Source: Prinia subflava
Taxonomy: Eukaryota; Chordata; Aves; Passeriformes; Cisticolidae
Assembly: GCF_021018805.1 (NCBI RefSeq)
Contig: NC_086250.1
Span: 63,995,322 to 64,059,321 of the forward strand
Direction: 5' to 3'
DNA length: 64,000 bases
Each line of letters starts with the position of its first letter. Positions within the stretch are counted from its first letter, which is position 1. The translations under genes were made by a program, and so were the position numbers. Under the pieces are notes generated by a model, which ran no database searches, was not told the DNA's origin, and worked only from the letters and a program-made list of their open reading frames with translations. Shown piece by piece: positions 35,488 through 47,177 of this stretch.

Positions 35488-38400
35488 TCTGGAAGTTTTT
35501 GGTTGCTTTTGGAAGCTACAGCTGGTCCTAAATAAAGGTGCTAGGAAGACTTAGAGGTAAAAAAGAATTAGAGATCTATAAGCTGGGAGTGCCATTTGGA
35601 CCTTACATCAGTAGAAATGTTGTCTTATTTATATGGAGAAGAAATTAAGAATGACAATACATAATATATATTAACCTTTGGAAAATCCCTTTGCAAGGTA
35701 TATGGAACTGACATTGATTAAAGGAGAAATCCCACACGTGCTTTTGACCTGTTCTAAATTATTCAGGTCCTGGCAAGACAGCATGTTATGCACATCCAAA
35801 AATAAATAAATCTTTGAAATACCAATCCATTTTTGAATGCTGGATTTTGAAAGGGGAAAAGAGAAATTGTATGTCCATCCACAAAAATTAGGAAAATTAA
35901 TTTATTGTTGGTTGGAAGAAGATTTGTTCCTTTCTGGAAAACAGAAGGATTTGTCTTGTTATCTTAATAAATTCCAAACCTTTTGAAATGTCAGAATCAC
36001 AGAGAGCTGCACTCTTCTGTTTAAATCAGTTTTAGCTTTCCTGCCTGGACTACCTTTACAGAATTCAATAATTCATATTTTTAAGAATCCAGTCATTTCC
36101 ACTGAGGAAGGATAAAGATTCTTAGTAGTCAGACACTAGGTAGACCTAAAGCTATTTACCATAAAGCTGGACTAAAAGTGACACTTTTTTGATTAGAGAA
36201 CTGCACAAGCCCTGACCTCCACTTTCCCAAGACAGTTCTCTCACTGTCCTCTGGTCCACTCATACCTTTTCTTTGTTCTCATTATTTTAACTTTAAATCA
36301 TTCTCAGTATTTCACCTCTTCAAGGTTGTTTAAAGAAAATTAATGAATAAGTAATATGACATTTAAAATTACTGCAATCAGTGTAACACTTCATAGCTCC
36401 AAATAGGATTGTGATTCTTAATAGAAGATGATCACCTGCCCTGGACAACACCCAGTGTGACAGGGCATCAGACAGAGGGTAGCACTGCTGTCGTGTGATC
36501 AGTGAAAGGTTTAGACCAGCAGGAAATTATGAGATGTTTTGCCAAAGTTCCTACAGGATATCTGTGACTGAACCAGGCACACTGCACAGGATAGGTCTGA
36601 ACACAGAGTGCAGCCTGTGCTACTGTGAAAGTGTACAGCTGTCTCTTAGAAGAAGCAAGCATTTTTGGGGTGAATGTCCTCTCATCCTAAAAGAGACATA
36701 AATGTCTAAACCTATTACTTTGAACCAAGCAGAAAGCCAAGTATTGAGCTTAACAGCAAACATCTAGATTATAGACACAAATTTGGGGAAAATGGATCTC
36801 ACCTTCTGCCTTTATATTACAAACCTGCTTTTTGTTGGCTCTTCTTTAAAATTCCCATTTTAAAGATGAGAAATGGGGAGGGAAAGAAAAGGAAAGGAAA
36901 AAAAAACCCACAAAAAAAGAAATAATATGGATGCTATTGTAACTTCTTAATAGAAAAGAAATTATTTGAATGAGATCCAGAACCCTGATGGAGCAGTGAA
37001 AAGGCACAATTAGATCTCTCAGAAATTATTTACATCAGCTATATGGTATTGGGACATTTTGCATGGAATGCCTTTTCCTTTTCTAGAAAGAGACCCCTAT
37101 ATTCTCAGTGCCTAACTGCTCTCCACAAGGCTTTGGCTTTCTCAAATGCCATTTCCTTTCACTTCCCTTGGACAGTGAGTCTTATATTTGTAATGGCATT
37201 AGTGTTCAACCATGGTTGAAATATTTTTCAGAATTCGGAGATCTTTGCAGTGGTAAAATGTGGGCCTTTACAAGTCCCTTCAAGGAAAAAAGTACTCAGT
37301 TCCTAAAAAACATCTGTCACCTCCATCACCCTTAACTCTCCGTGGCTCCACAGTTCCCTGCTACAACCACAATCTCATTCTGCCTCATAAAGCTGCTATT
37401 TATCTTGCTATTTGCCATCTCTCCCTGTCATTCAAAAGCTTTAGGTAAAGCTGATGTCCTTGGACTGCAGGCTGTTGAGGACGTGGCATCCAATTAAAGC
37501 TTTCCATGACACAAGCTGTGGCATTTAATGATTCCACAGAGCAGAAGTGTCATTTACCTGGAACATCTTCATTTTCCTTTCTCAAGCATGAAGGAATAGA
37601 TTGTGATAGCAGCTGATAGCACGAAAAAAGGAGGTAAATTCCCAAGTACTTCACACAAAATGTGCCCCTTGCTGTGCAGAATTGTTCTGACATAGGTGTT
37701 GTCAGGCTGCTGGGGGGAAGGCTCTGCAAAACGTTTCCCAGGACTTCTCTGACAACCTGACACTATATACTGCTTTCCTCTACTCAGATCAGCTTTGGAC
37801 TGTGTTCATATATGTTCATTGTGTTCAAAATTCCATATGGCTATGGAATATTGGCTTTTGAGTAAATAAAGAGCTGTTAGCAACTTCCAGACATGTGGGC
37901 ACTGCAGCTACATGGGGAGTCCTAATGACAAAATATTCAGGATTCTCAAGGTTTTCCTTTACTTAGTTTTTAATTAAGTAATTAATTTGAAGAATGAACA
38001 TGAAAAAGTATTTATTCCAAGGGGTGTTAAATTTTGGAAGACTCTAGAACAAATGCTTTTTTTTAAAAAAAACCAACAAAACCACTAAGGAATTCAGTAG
38101 AAACCTGCATGGTTCCTGGCAGAGAAATCAACTTCAGAGCTGAGCTTTATTCACAACTCAAATCAGACCAAATGCTCAGTCTTCCTAACTCTGAGAAAAC
38201 TTTGGCTAAGTTTCTATTATGTACTTCAATTTTGCCAAAGATGTAGAATACCTGATTTTTTTTTTTTAAACTAAAGATGTTTCTCCAAGACAACAGAAGC
38301 CAAAATTCTGTCCTTATGTCATGGCTGAACAACACCCAATTTTCCTTTCTCGTCTTCATGCTATTTGCAACATAAATGGTTAACATTAGAAGCAGCTGCA

Positions 38401-41400
38401 AACTAAAGTGTGTTTATCTAAACACTGGTTTATTGAATTTGCATTTTAAAAGCTCACAGTCAATTTGAATTCAAAATATGCAGTAAAGCAATTAAATTAT
38501 CCTTTTAGCTTTCTTCTCCTCAGTCAAAAAACTGCACACATAGAAAACCAATAGCCTAGTTTTAAAAATGGATTTTTTTCCCCAGAGCTTATGGGATGTT
38601 TCAATGCCTTTGCAGGCTGGTAATCTGGAATGAGAAAGCCAAAGGATTGCTGAGCTGTGATTTCAAAATCAAAATTGTGAGTAAGAGTCATGAGTGCTGG
38701 TGCAGCCAAGCATAGACTTCAACAGAGTTGTAAAGATTTGTACTGAGAGGGGCTGTCTTCCTGTTTAACTGGATCATTGTCAGATAAATTGTCAAGCCTT
38801 TTTTTTTTTTCTTTCCCTATCCATCTTTCCTTTTATACCCTCTGGCATAAACACCAAGTTCTCAGAGACACCAAGGCACTGTTTTGGATGAGGGATGTTT
38901 CCACTTTTAATGATAGACTCCTCTTCTCTTGATACCGGTACCATGCTGACATTGCTGGAGGATGAGGGTGGATTTGACTTATTAATGGCTTTTGGTTTTT
39001 GTATCAAGACTGGAGTACTTGAGGCAAATGAGATGCTAGGCACAGTTTTGGACTTGCATTTTCTTCCAGGAGTGCTGCCTCCACAAGCTAAATTGCTGAG
39101 ATGCTGCTTTCCAAATCCTGCCTCGTGGCAACCCAAGTCAGTGATTTGCAACAAGAAAGACTTTCTTGTGAGCCTGCACTCGCTCTGGGATGTGGCTGGT
39201 CTGCTCATGTGGAGTCCCAGCCTGTGCCAGGCCCAGAGCAGCTCACAGCTCTCATAAACTTGCACTGCAGTTTGCTTGAAGGCAGCAGCTCATCAGTGTG
39301 GCTGTCACACTGCTGGTATTTACTCCTGCCATGCACAGCTGAAGTGACTTCCCTGAGCTGCCCTCTTAACCTTTCCTGTTCACAATACCTGGGGGAGAAG
39401 GGACTTAGTATGTGCCATCATGGTTTAATATCATCTCTCAGCTCTTGCTGTCTTTTTAGGCAAACTCCAACTTCAGCCTGAGGCCCAAACAGAGCTCCTG
39501 GGGAGAGCCCTGCAAGTGCAGTTCACATTTGCTGTACACATTTCTAGCACCAAAATAAAGTAGCCCTGAGCATCCTGCCTGTAGATGAAAGTAGGCAAGC
39601 CCTGTGGGCAGGGAGTGCATTGTCTCAGCATTGACTGTGAAATGGGAGAGAAACTACACTCCTATGCAAAATACAAGAAAATACAAAAACCCCAGTAATT
39701 AGCTGCGTAGAAATGCCAACAAATTCTCTGACAGAGATATTTTATCCCAGATGAGTTGTGAATATGAACTGGGAGTGTGACCCAGAAATTTTAAGGCCAG
39801 AGAGCATATTATAAACCTTTGGGTCAGCCACCTGCACTACCTAGGTTGCACTGGTGCAACATGGTCATGCATATTCACATGGTTGGGTTTGGGCCCATTT
39901 TTTATAAGGCTTCTCTTGTTTCTTCCCTTAGGCTGATTGTAATTAGAAATGAGATCAAGGCTCTGAAGAACAGAGTGGAAGTACATCTAATGTACCCTGA
40001 GCCCCCATCCACAGGGCTTTGCAATTAGCATTTACAGCTGGATCCATCCACCAGCCTCGTTTTTAAATTCATTCTAACCTCACAGAGTAACTAGAGAATT
40101 GTCCCACATTAGGAATTTGGCTGGTGCTACATGCCTGGTGAAACAGCTTTATCCCTGCAGTCCCACTGTGGAGGTGAACTTTCAGCCAAGGCTGTAGCCT
40201 GTGGTGAGCCATAGATAATGGCTTAGGGAAATTTGCCTCTAATCTAAGAATTTTTAATTCTTTGCTTTAGTGTGCAAGCTTTTACCTGAACTAGTCTTGC
40301 CATTGAATTCCTACTTCCCATTCACTACAATTAAAAGAGCAAAATGTTTTGGTTGTGAGGCCCAGACAAACTGCTTCTGACCTACAGGAACCCTGCAGTG
40401 CCTCGGGTTATACACAGAGGACACTGAAGGCACTGGGACCTCCTCTGCTGCTCAGCACAGATGGTATTTTGGTTACAGACAGGATGTGACCATGCTGGGG
40501 AATTTCCCTCCTTTCTGATCTGCATGAAGCAGTTGTCTTCTGATACATCCCATAGCAACCACTCCAGCCCAACCTGCAATTATAAAAGTTTGTGTTATGA
40601 AACTGCAGAAGTTACTGACATTATGGACAAAGCAGCATCCAATAAACACTGACTTTTTGTTGGTAATAGCTCTTGATAGCTTAGCCATTCACAAATCTCA
40701 CACCTGTCATTTCTAAGTGCTACACAGGTTCTTCTTCACTGCTAGGAGCAGTTGTCTACACTGCTATAGCTGGGAAAACATAGCAGCAATGTCATAAACC
40801 TGTCAGCATAGATGTAAACCAGAAAGGAGATACAAATCTCATCCAAAAGAGAAGAGAAAAATAAAATTTCAAATCTGCACAGTTTAGATTAAACAAAAGT
40901 AATTTAAAACACCTTCAAAAGCACTAAGCTAGTGCAAGGATAATAAATATATTTTTATTACATACATGCATACATGTGACTTTTTTTTCTTTCGGTCAAC
41001 AAGAGAGATCATCAGGACAGGACTGGAAAGGAGAATGAAAGCTGATCCTACACAACAGTTCCCTAAGTAATCTAACAGGAATAAGGTCTCAACAAGGCAG
41101 GCAGAATTTACAGCCAGGCCTGGGAAGACAACAAGGGAGGTGAAGGTATCACCATACCCCCAGGAGGCAGGTTTCTACTCTCAGGACCATCATGTAACAG
41201 ATTAGCTGTGACTGTCCTGCTGAAGAGCTGTCCACAGAAATTGGACAACTCTGGACTGTTACCACAGTTCTTTCAGACTTTAATATAACATCATGTTGGA
41301 GTTTGGTGGGTTTGGGGGTGGTTTTGAAGGCTTTTGTTTAGTTCTTAGGAAAGAATGGTCTTTCTCTAGTGTGTTGGAAACCATGAGCAGCAGAGTCCAT

Positions 41401-41779
41401 CCTGGTCTTTGTTAAGTTCTGTGAGAAGAGAGGAGACTCACTGAAGTTCCCATGTTGACTATGGAGCCTTTTCTTTGTTATTTTACCATAAGCAGAGTAT
41501 CGGCAAAGCTCTGGCATTTTCCAGGGAATGTGTACGAATAACTAAAAAAGGAATGATAAAATGCTGAACTTAGATCAATGATCTCAAAAGTATACAAATG
41601 AGTTTAATTTCTTTAAATTTTTATTATTAATATCTCCATGTATGAACTTTTAATAAGGGAGAGTGCTCTGACCTCAGTGTCACTTATGCAAGAACATGCA
41701 GAAAATTACGTACTTTAAAGCCATTCCTGTGTCTAATGCAAGAACTTTTGTTTGGATAATTCAAGAAATCACTCGAGCT

Positions 41780-41850
41780 TTCCACTGAAGTCAGCAGGAC
41801 AGCTCACATGAGATGATCACGTGCTCTAAGTTTGCAAGATACTGATCTCA
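41780..41850 (+). mobile_element. Possible ancient sauropsid interspersed-repeat relic
   Basis: CCACTGAAGTCAGCAGGAC followed by CTCACATGAG, CACGTGCT..AAG and TTTGCAAGAT resembles, in order, a widespread ancient repeat that I recall from reptile and bird DNA (CATTGAAGTCAGTGGGACTACTCA-type). The match is by memory, diverged, and unsupported by terminal repeats or target duplications. Confidence 0.35.
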
Positions 41851-42193
41851 TATATTCATTACGTATTTATATATTGTTATGACGCTCTTGTTTCCATCTG
41901 CTAATTGTGTCTTCCTTGCATTTTAAACAAAGCTTCTCTCCATTTTACGGGATTTTGCAGGGACAGCAAGATGAGTGTAAGGGCAAGGACAAGAGTAAGA
42001 AAAATATATCCTTAATCCATTTTCACAGCTCTCGGTAGAAAAAAAGAGACACCAATAAAAAAGAAAATCACATATGTCTTACACTATTCCACATTCATCT
42101 TCCTCAGATTGTAAATGCTGCCCTGTGGTTATGAATTATATTAATTTATTTGCAAAAAAAGTGTTCTGAGCACCCTCATGAGTCACTGAACAT

Positions 42194-42230
42194 GGTGACA
42201 TCTGGTGACATCTGGTGACATCTGGTGACA
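42194..42230 (+). repeat. 10-bp tandem repeat (GGTGACATCT)3.7
   Basis: Three exact copies of GGTGACATCT plus a seven-base partial copy, 37 bases. The exactness of the copies implies recent expansion or slippage. It lies in otherwise unique AT-rich DNA. Confidence 0.97.
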
Positions 42231-42924
42231 CTGGGGAATTTGTTTTTGTGGCCGGAAACACTTAAACTACCAAACAGAGCTGTTTAAAAAATAGTGTAAA
42301 ATATGCAGGTGCGTATTAAGGGAAAAAGGAAAAAAGCCCCCACCCCACCCCCAAAATTTTTATTTTCATAGAAGAATAAGAATAAAATTAACTTTCAAGG
42401 CTAAGAAACCAGGTTACTGAATGAGAATCTCAAATTTAGCTGATAATATTTTTATTTGTTATTTTATTATTTTATTTGTTAAAAATAAATAAAATCCACT
42501 TTGTTTTTATTGGACTAAAGTACTGAACCAGCACTCAGTGTGAGAATGAATTTAACCTTGATAACTACAAATCTGCATAGACAATAGACTATGAGTGTTT
42601 ATATAAAGATTTGTGTTTTCGAGTTTATTGTATAGGGGTTATTTTCAACTGATTAACTGTCATTCAAACAATTTTTCCTGGTATTTTTCTGTAGTGATTC
42701 TGTTCAACAGAGGTTTAACACTACAAATCTCTTATTTATGAATGTGATAGTTTACATTTCCAAACCGAAACTGTCTTCTCTGTTAAGGTGGTGGAGGTCA
42801 GGCAGACCCTTCAGGGTGTAACATAGAATAACTCTCTGATACCAGGTCCAGTTAGCACCTCCAAGAAGATCTGCTGATGCTCTTTAAAAACATAGTTTTT
42901 ATATCCATATATCCATCCTTTCAC
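42231..42924. other. AT-rich unassigned DNA between tandem repeat and CR1 piece
   Basis: Contains a short TTTATT-rich patch (42448-42482) and nothing recognisable as gene or RNA. Confidence 0.5.
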
Positions 42925-43095
42925 CTTCCACTGCATCAGGTGCTCAGAGCCCCATCCAACCCGGCTTTGAACTTCCAGGAATGAGGCACCCACAACATCT
43001 CTGGGAAAATTATTCTAGTGTCTCTCCACCCTCACAGCAAAGAATTTTACTGTACAATTTTATAAGTCTCTTTCTAAAAACAAACTAATAAGCAA
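42925..43095 (-). mobile_element. CR1 LINE fragment, antisense to the plus strand
   Basis: On the plus strand the words GGTGCTCAGAGCCCCATCC, GGCTTTGAACTTCCAGG, CCACAACATCTCTGGG and CACCCTCACAGCAAAGAATTTT follow in the order found in the reverse complement of avian CR1 3' regions. The element therefore reads on the minus strand. The true 3' terminus, expected to the left, is missing or replaced by unrelated sequence near 42790-42925. Noncoding remnant without an intact reverse transcriptase. Confidence 0.9.
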
Positions 43096-43500
43096 GAAAA
43101 CTGGAAGAGTTATTTCATAGCCTTTACCTAGCAAGTCACAAATGTGACAGCAGATTTGTTGGATACGTTATCAGCTTTCCTTACACTGTACTCTAATTTC
43201 ACTTGTTCATCATCGTGCATTTCTGGATTACATCCGACCTCTGTACCCCATGCAAACAAAAATACATTTATTTCTTCAGATGTGTCTTAGTTGGGAAAGA
43301 CAGGTATCTGTCAGGGAAAACTGGAGTTTCCCTCAGAATGGAGAATGTAAAGCCCCCTCCCTCCAAATTATTACAATTTTGCAATTAGGAGCTTTCAGAC
43401 AAAAAAAATATGTGCATAGGAGTAATGGTTCTTTACTAGGAATATTAAAAATGCCAATGCAATAATAAAAAAAACCAAAACAAGCAAGCAAACAAACAAA
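43096..43500. other. Unassigned DNA ending in CAAA-type tract
   Basis: No gene seen. The right end (43469-43500) is an A-rich CAAA/CAAG run that abuts the LTR-like block and may mark an insertion boundary. Confidence 0.5.
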
Positions 43501-43997
43501 AGTCCTAGAAAACCCTGATGGAGTCAGGAATACAACCTGACACGCTGTCAGCCATGGTGCTGGAAGCAGTCCAAAGCACTACTCCTGGAGTGACAGATGT
43601 GGTTCTGTTGGAGTAGAGATGATCCTGTAGTGGTGGCGAGATGAGTCCATTCTTCCTCTGAGAGTCCAGTGGAAAAGAGAATCCCTGTGGTCCCTGTATC
43701 CCCATTTTTATCTGGGTAGGGAATGGTTGGCTCCTCCCCACTGGGTGGAGCATCTCACAATGGGATGATGTAATGTGTCATGGCACTGGTGAGCCTTAGT
43801 GGCCCATTAACAGAAGATATCTCCTGGAGGGTGGACAGTGGTGGAAGAGATAACAAACACTGCCCCACCTGGTTTTAACAGCTGGCCTATTATCAGAAGG
43901 CATCAGCCCTCCCCTCCCTGGAGTTACAAGAGATAAAGAGAAGACAAACAAACAAACATCTCCCCAACTGGTTTCAACAGATGAAATAGAATACACA
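43501..43997 (-). mobile_element. Solo-LTR-like block of a passerine-type endogenous retrovirus
   Basis: About 500 bases with average GC and an open but non-gene-like frame, sharply different from the flanks. Read on the minus strand it starts TGTGTATTC.., contains a TATA-like ATAAAAA (plus positions 43705-43711) in a promoter-like setting, and runs to ..GGGTTTTCTAGGACTT. From memory this combination is typical of abundant songbird ERV LTRs; the exact family (ERVL or ERVK) is not assigned. The upstream half carries an internal duplication. No gag, pol or env sequence and no primer-binding site is seen next to it, so a solo LTR or truncated copy is likely. Boundaries are uncertain by tens of bases, and no target-site duplication was found. 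Confidence 0.75.
43821..43980 (-). repeat. Diverged internal duplication in the LTR-like block
   Basis: Two related segments lie side by side: 43821-43881 (CTGGAGG.. AGAGATAACAAACACTGCCCCACCTGGTTTTAACAG, abbreviated) and 43915-43980 (CTGGAGT.. AGAGATAAAG.. TCCCCAACTGGTTTCAACAG). Order of shared words is the same in both, so this is a tandem duplication of an about 65-base unit in the LTR's upstream part, where enhancer duplications commonly occur. Confidence 0.7.
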
Positions 43998-46330
43998 TTT
44001 TTTTTTGGTTACATAACCCAAGACAAGATGTTATACAGAAAACACAATTTGCTTTGCAAAGTGATAGGAAGATGACTGGAGCATTTTCTTTACAATCTTT
44101 GCAATTGGAATATGGAATTTTCACAAAGAACAAGGCTCACAGTATTTCATCACAATTTTAGTCATTATTTCATTTGCTGATGAAGGTTTGATGTGTCACC
44201 AACTCTCACGTAAGTCCTGAGATGTGGTGGGATAATGATTCAAATGGGTTTTTATTGATAATGTTACCATTTGTTGAAATAACTTCAAAAATTCTTGAAA
44301 AGAACACACTTTATCCTTTTCATTACTCTTTTTTGGCATAAGGAAAATTGAAATTGAGAGTTTAAGATACCATTCTTAAAACCAGCTTTTAAATTTTTTT
44401 TTTTTATTTTTTAAGAATAAATATATGTAACACTAAAAAAAGTTTTTACGACAAAATTAGCGGACATATCTCAAGCATCCAGTAACTTCAAAAAAGAGAG
44501 TAACAGAATTCATACTGGAGACAGCAATTTGTAATTTTGTTAAACAATTTTATTCAGTGAAAGTATTCAAACACATACTTGGCTTCATGCATGTGCAGTG
44601 TTGCCCCCAGCAATATAGGGAAACAAGTGCTAAATTTAATTCAGAAGTTTCAGTTCTATGGTTTTCAGATAATTGGCTGCAACTTTTGTTTGCTGGAGCA
44701 ACCAGACAGCCTTACCAGAAACCTCAGAAAACTGTTCTATAAATACCATTTATTCTTTCAGGACAAATATTTCTTGATTTTCTGCCACCAAAAATAAGAT
44801 GAGAACTTTGTCCTTTAATTGTTATAACATACTACTAGTAATACAAAATGGGGAAAGAGACATATATAGCCTGCTACATATATTCTACCTCTACCAATCC
44901 CAGCTGTTTGGTCAAAAATTGTTAGTCTATTTGGCATAGTTTTATCATCCACAGCAGTATATTAAAAGAACAAACTTCTTCAGCTTTACCTTGCTAAAAA
45001 AAAAAAAAAAAAGAAGAAACCCACATAGTTTTATTTTAATATCTATAATTTATAAATCTACAGACTTTAATTTATGTTTTACTAATTGAAATATATTCTA
45101 AAAAGGCATTCAGCAAGTGATCTTCCTTCTCAAACTCTATCATGCTTTCTTAAGGTTAAATCAACAATAGTGGAACCCAAGACGAAAGATAAATCACCTT
45201 TAAAAATATTAATCATGAATTGTAAGAAAATATGAGACAAAATATCAGTGAAGTCATTTAAAAAATATTCAGATCATTTTATTATCTGCATCTGGTTCTA
45301 TTTCATATAAATGCAAGTCGGACATCTATGACTTTTGGGTTAGTAACATGCTGTCATGAGGTTGATCATTTCTGCATAAGCAAAAGCTAAACAGAATAAT
45401 TCCAGGCCACCAAATGTTTCCAAAAGGCAATTGCCTGGCACAGCCAAAGATTGCACTGGTCCATGCTAAACTGTATCCAGACACTCCAGACATACTTTTC
45501 AAATTTTATCATCTGTGGCTTTAATTATGAATTTAATGTGTCAGGTTTTCTTCTGACCAATGGTGCGAAATGCCTTCAGAGGCAGAGGCTGAGGGTATCT
45601 CCCTGTGTGCAGAAATGTTTGAAAGGGGCCTGTAGGTGCTGCTGGGCACAGGGGATGGAGTCTGTGAGCAGCCTGCATGGGCCAGGGAGGAGGAGAAACG
45701 AGTCAGGCATGCAGGTGACAGAGAACAATTGCCCTAAATGATGCAGAGAAGCATATGGATGCCAGCCTCCCTGGATATCAGCATGAACCTCAGAGTTCCT
45801 GCTTGTGCACTGCCCACTGTGCATCACCCACACAGATGCATCATTCCCTGGCATCTCATGGCTTTGTATTCTTAAGTGGCTCTTGCTGCATGAGCCCAGA
45901 GAAAGAGCAGCTATTTTCTCTAGTCTAGTTAGGATTCCCCTCAAAGAATGGTAACCTTAATTATGTCTGCCTTTTAGAAGTGCTCTTGAAGTTTCAAATC
46001 AGTCTTTCAATATTCCAAGACCAGTTTTTAATCTGCTCTTTAAGTTTCTGCTCTTGAGGGAAATGCTGGGCAATCTTAAAAATGCAAACTCTTCCTTAAG
46101 TGCATTATGATGCACAACAGTGTCAGAAAAACAAACAAACAAACAAACAAAAATAAACCCAAACCAGCAAATCCTCAAAAAAAAAAAAACCCCAAACAGA
46201 AAAAACGAACCAGTACAAGCCAACAAGTATTTAAATTTGGACAAGCAGACATTTAAATAGACAGTTCCTCTATCATGAGCAACATTAGAAGAAGAAATGG
46301 AGTTTCTACCTACAATTTTCATACAGTCTC
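43998..46330. other. AT-rich unassigned DNA between LTR and CR1
   Basis: No gene recognised. Contains T/A runs at 44394-44412, a 17-base poly(A) at 44996-45012, a moderately GC-rich patch at 45560-45900 with overlapping but unrecognised ORFs on both strands, and CAAA-rich tracts at 46128-46200. Confidence 0.5.
46128..46200 (+). repeat. (CAAA)n and A-rich tract
   Basis: About five CAAA units at 46131-46151, then ACCCAAACC-type sequence, then 12 A at about 46176-46188. Simple sequence. Confidence 0.85.
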
Positions 46331-46334
46331 CTTG

Positions 46335-46655
46335 GTACAGAATAATAGAATTTTTCAGGTTGGGAAAGACCTGAAGCTGTTAACCCAGCATCTTCATGCT
46401 CACCACTAAGCCATGGCCCCAAGTGCCACTCCCACAAGTCTTTCATATACCTCTAGGGTCAGTGACCCAACCACTTTTCTGGGCAGTCTCTTCCAATGGT
46501 TGACAACCTTTTTGATGTAGAAAATTTTCCCAATATCCATCTAAGCCTCTTCTGGTGAAACTTGAGGCCATTTCCCCTCCTTTTGTCACTTGTTACTAAA
46601 TAGAAAAGACTGATGACCTCTACCTTGCTAAAACCTCCTTTCAGGCAGATGTAAA
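46335..46655 (-). mobile_element. CR1 LINE 3' fragment, antisense to the plus strand
   Basis: Starting at AATAATAGAATTTTTCAGG (the complement of a CR1 3' terminal ATTCTATGATT-type tail), the plus strand reads GGTTGGGAAAGACCT, then words equivalent to CCAACCCAGC, GGCAGTCTCTTCCAATG, AGAAAATTTTCCCAATATCC and CTTGAGGCCATTTCCCCTCC. All occur in the order of the reverse complement of avian CR1 3' regions. About 320 bases are preserved, more than for the other two CR1 pieces. The copy is 5'-truncated and has no intact coding frame. It lies about 3.2 kb from the 42.9-kb fragment and in the same orientation, but the two belong to different-looking subfamilies, so they are probably separate insertions. 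Confidence 0.92.
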
Positions 46656-47146
46656 GTCTGAAATATATAGAGAGAGCAAGATACTACTGATTGAAGCACT
46701 TTGTTTTTCTGATTAGATCAGATTTTAAAGTAGCTATTTGGTTCAGCAGATCTGACTTTTATTTTACCAAGAATTAAAGCTGTGTCTAATAACCTATAAA
46801 GCTACAGCTATTACGCTCCCTGTTAAAGGAATTTTAAGAAAAGATTCTGTAGCTATTAGAGAAAGCTGCAGCTGTATGAGCTATATGAGTCCTGTATGGC
46901 ACTCATTTCATGTTGCACTTCGACATGGAAGAGCTGGGCTTTGTTTTGATACAGGTTCATTATACACACGTCACAAACTTTGGAAAAAACCCCACCAATA
47001 TATAATGCAGAAAGATACTAATATGAAACAATGGCATATATTGTGTTTCCTAATGGCAATCAGTTCAATCATACATATTTTTTCTACCTTTTGAAGGATT
47101 TATATTCTGGATGTTCTCGGTGGGTGGGTAGGTTTAGTGGGGAAAA

Positions 47147-47177
47147 ACAAACAAACAAACAAACAAACATACAAACA
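47147..47177 (+). repeat. (CAAA)n microsatellite
   Basis: About seven CAAA units with one CATA variant near the right end. Confidence 0.9.

Larger units (their letters stand above)
32203..42190. other. AT-rich unassigned DNA with simple-sequence tracts
   Basis: No coding exon recognised over 10 kb. Notable local content: a regulatory-looking block at 33100-33340, a CA-rich tract at 33505-33620, a (GTTTT)n run at 35453-35487, a 38.8-39.5 kb section of near-average GC with long but unrecognised ORFs on both strands, and a possible ancient repeat relic at 41780-41850. The 157-codon minus-strand frame at 38792-39265 is about as long as the best chance ORF expected in 64 kb of this composition (rough estimate). 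Confidence 0.5.

Noticed and set aside
42194..42230. Short CRISPR-like direct repeats
   Set aside because: Units are contiguous 10-mers without spacers in a vertebrate context; this is a simple tandem repeat.
43505..43753. 82-codon minus-strand ORF
   Set aside because: Lies wholly inside the LTR-like block; it is LTR sequence, not a viral gene.
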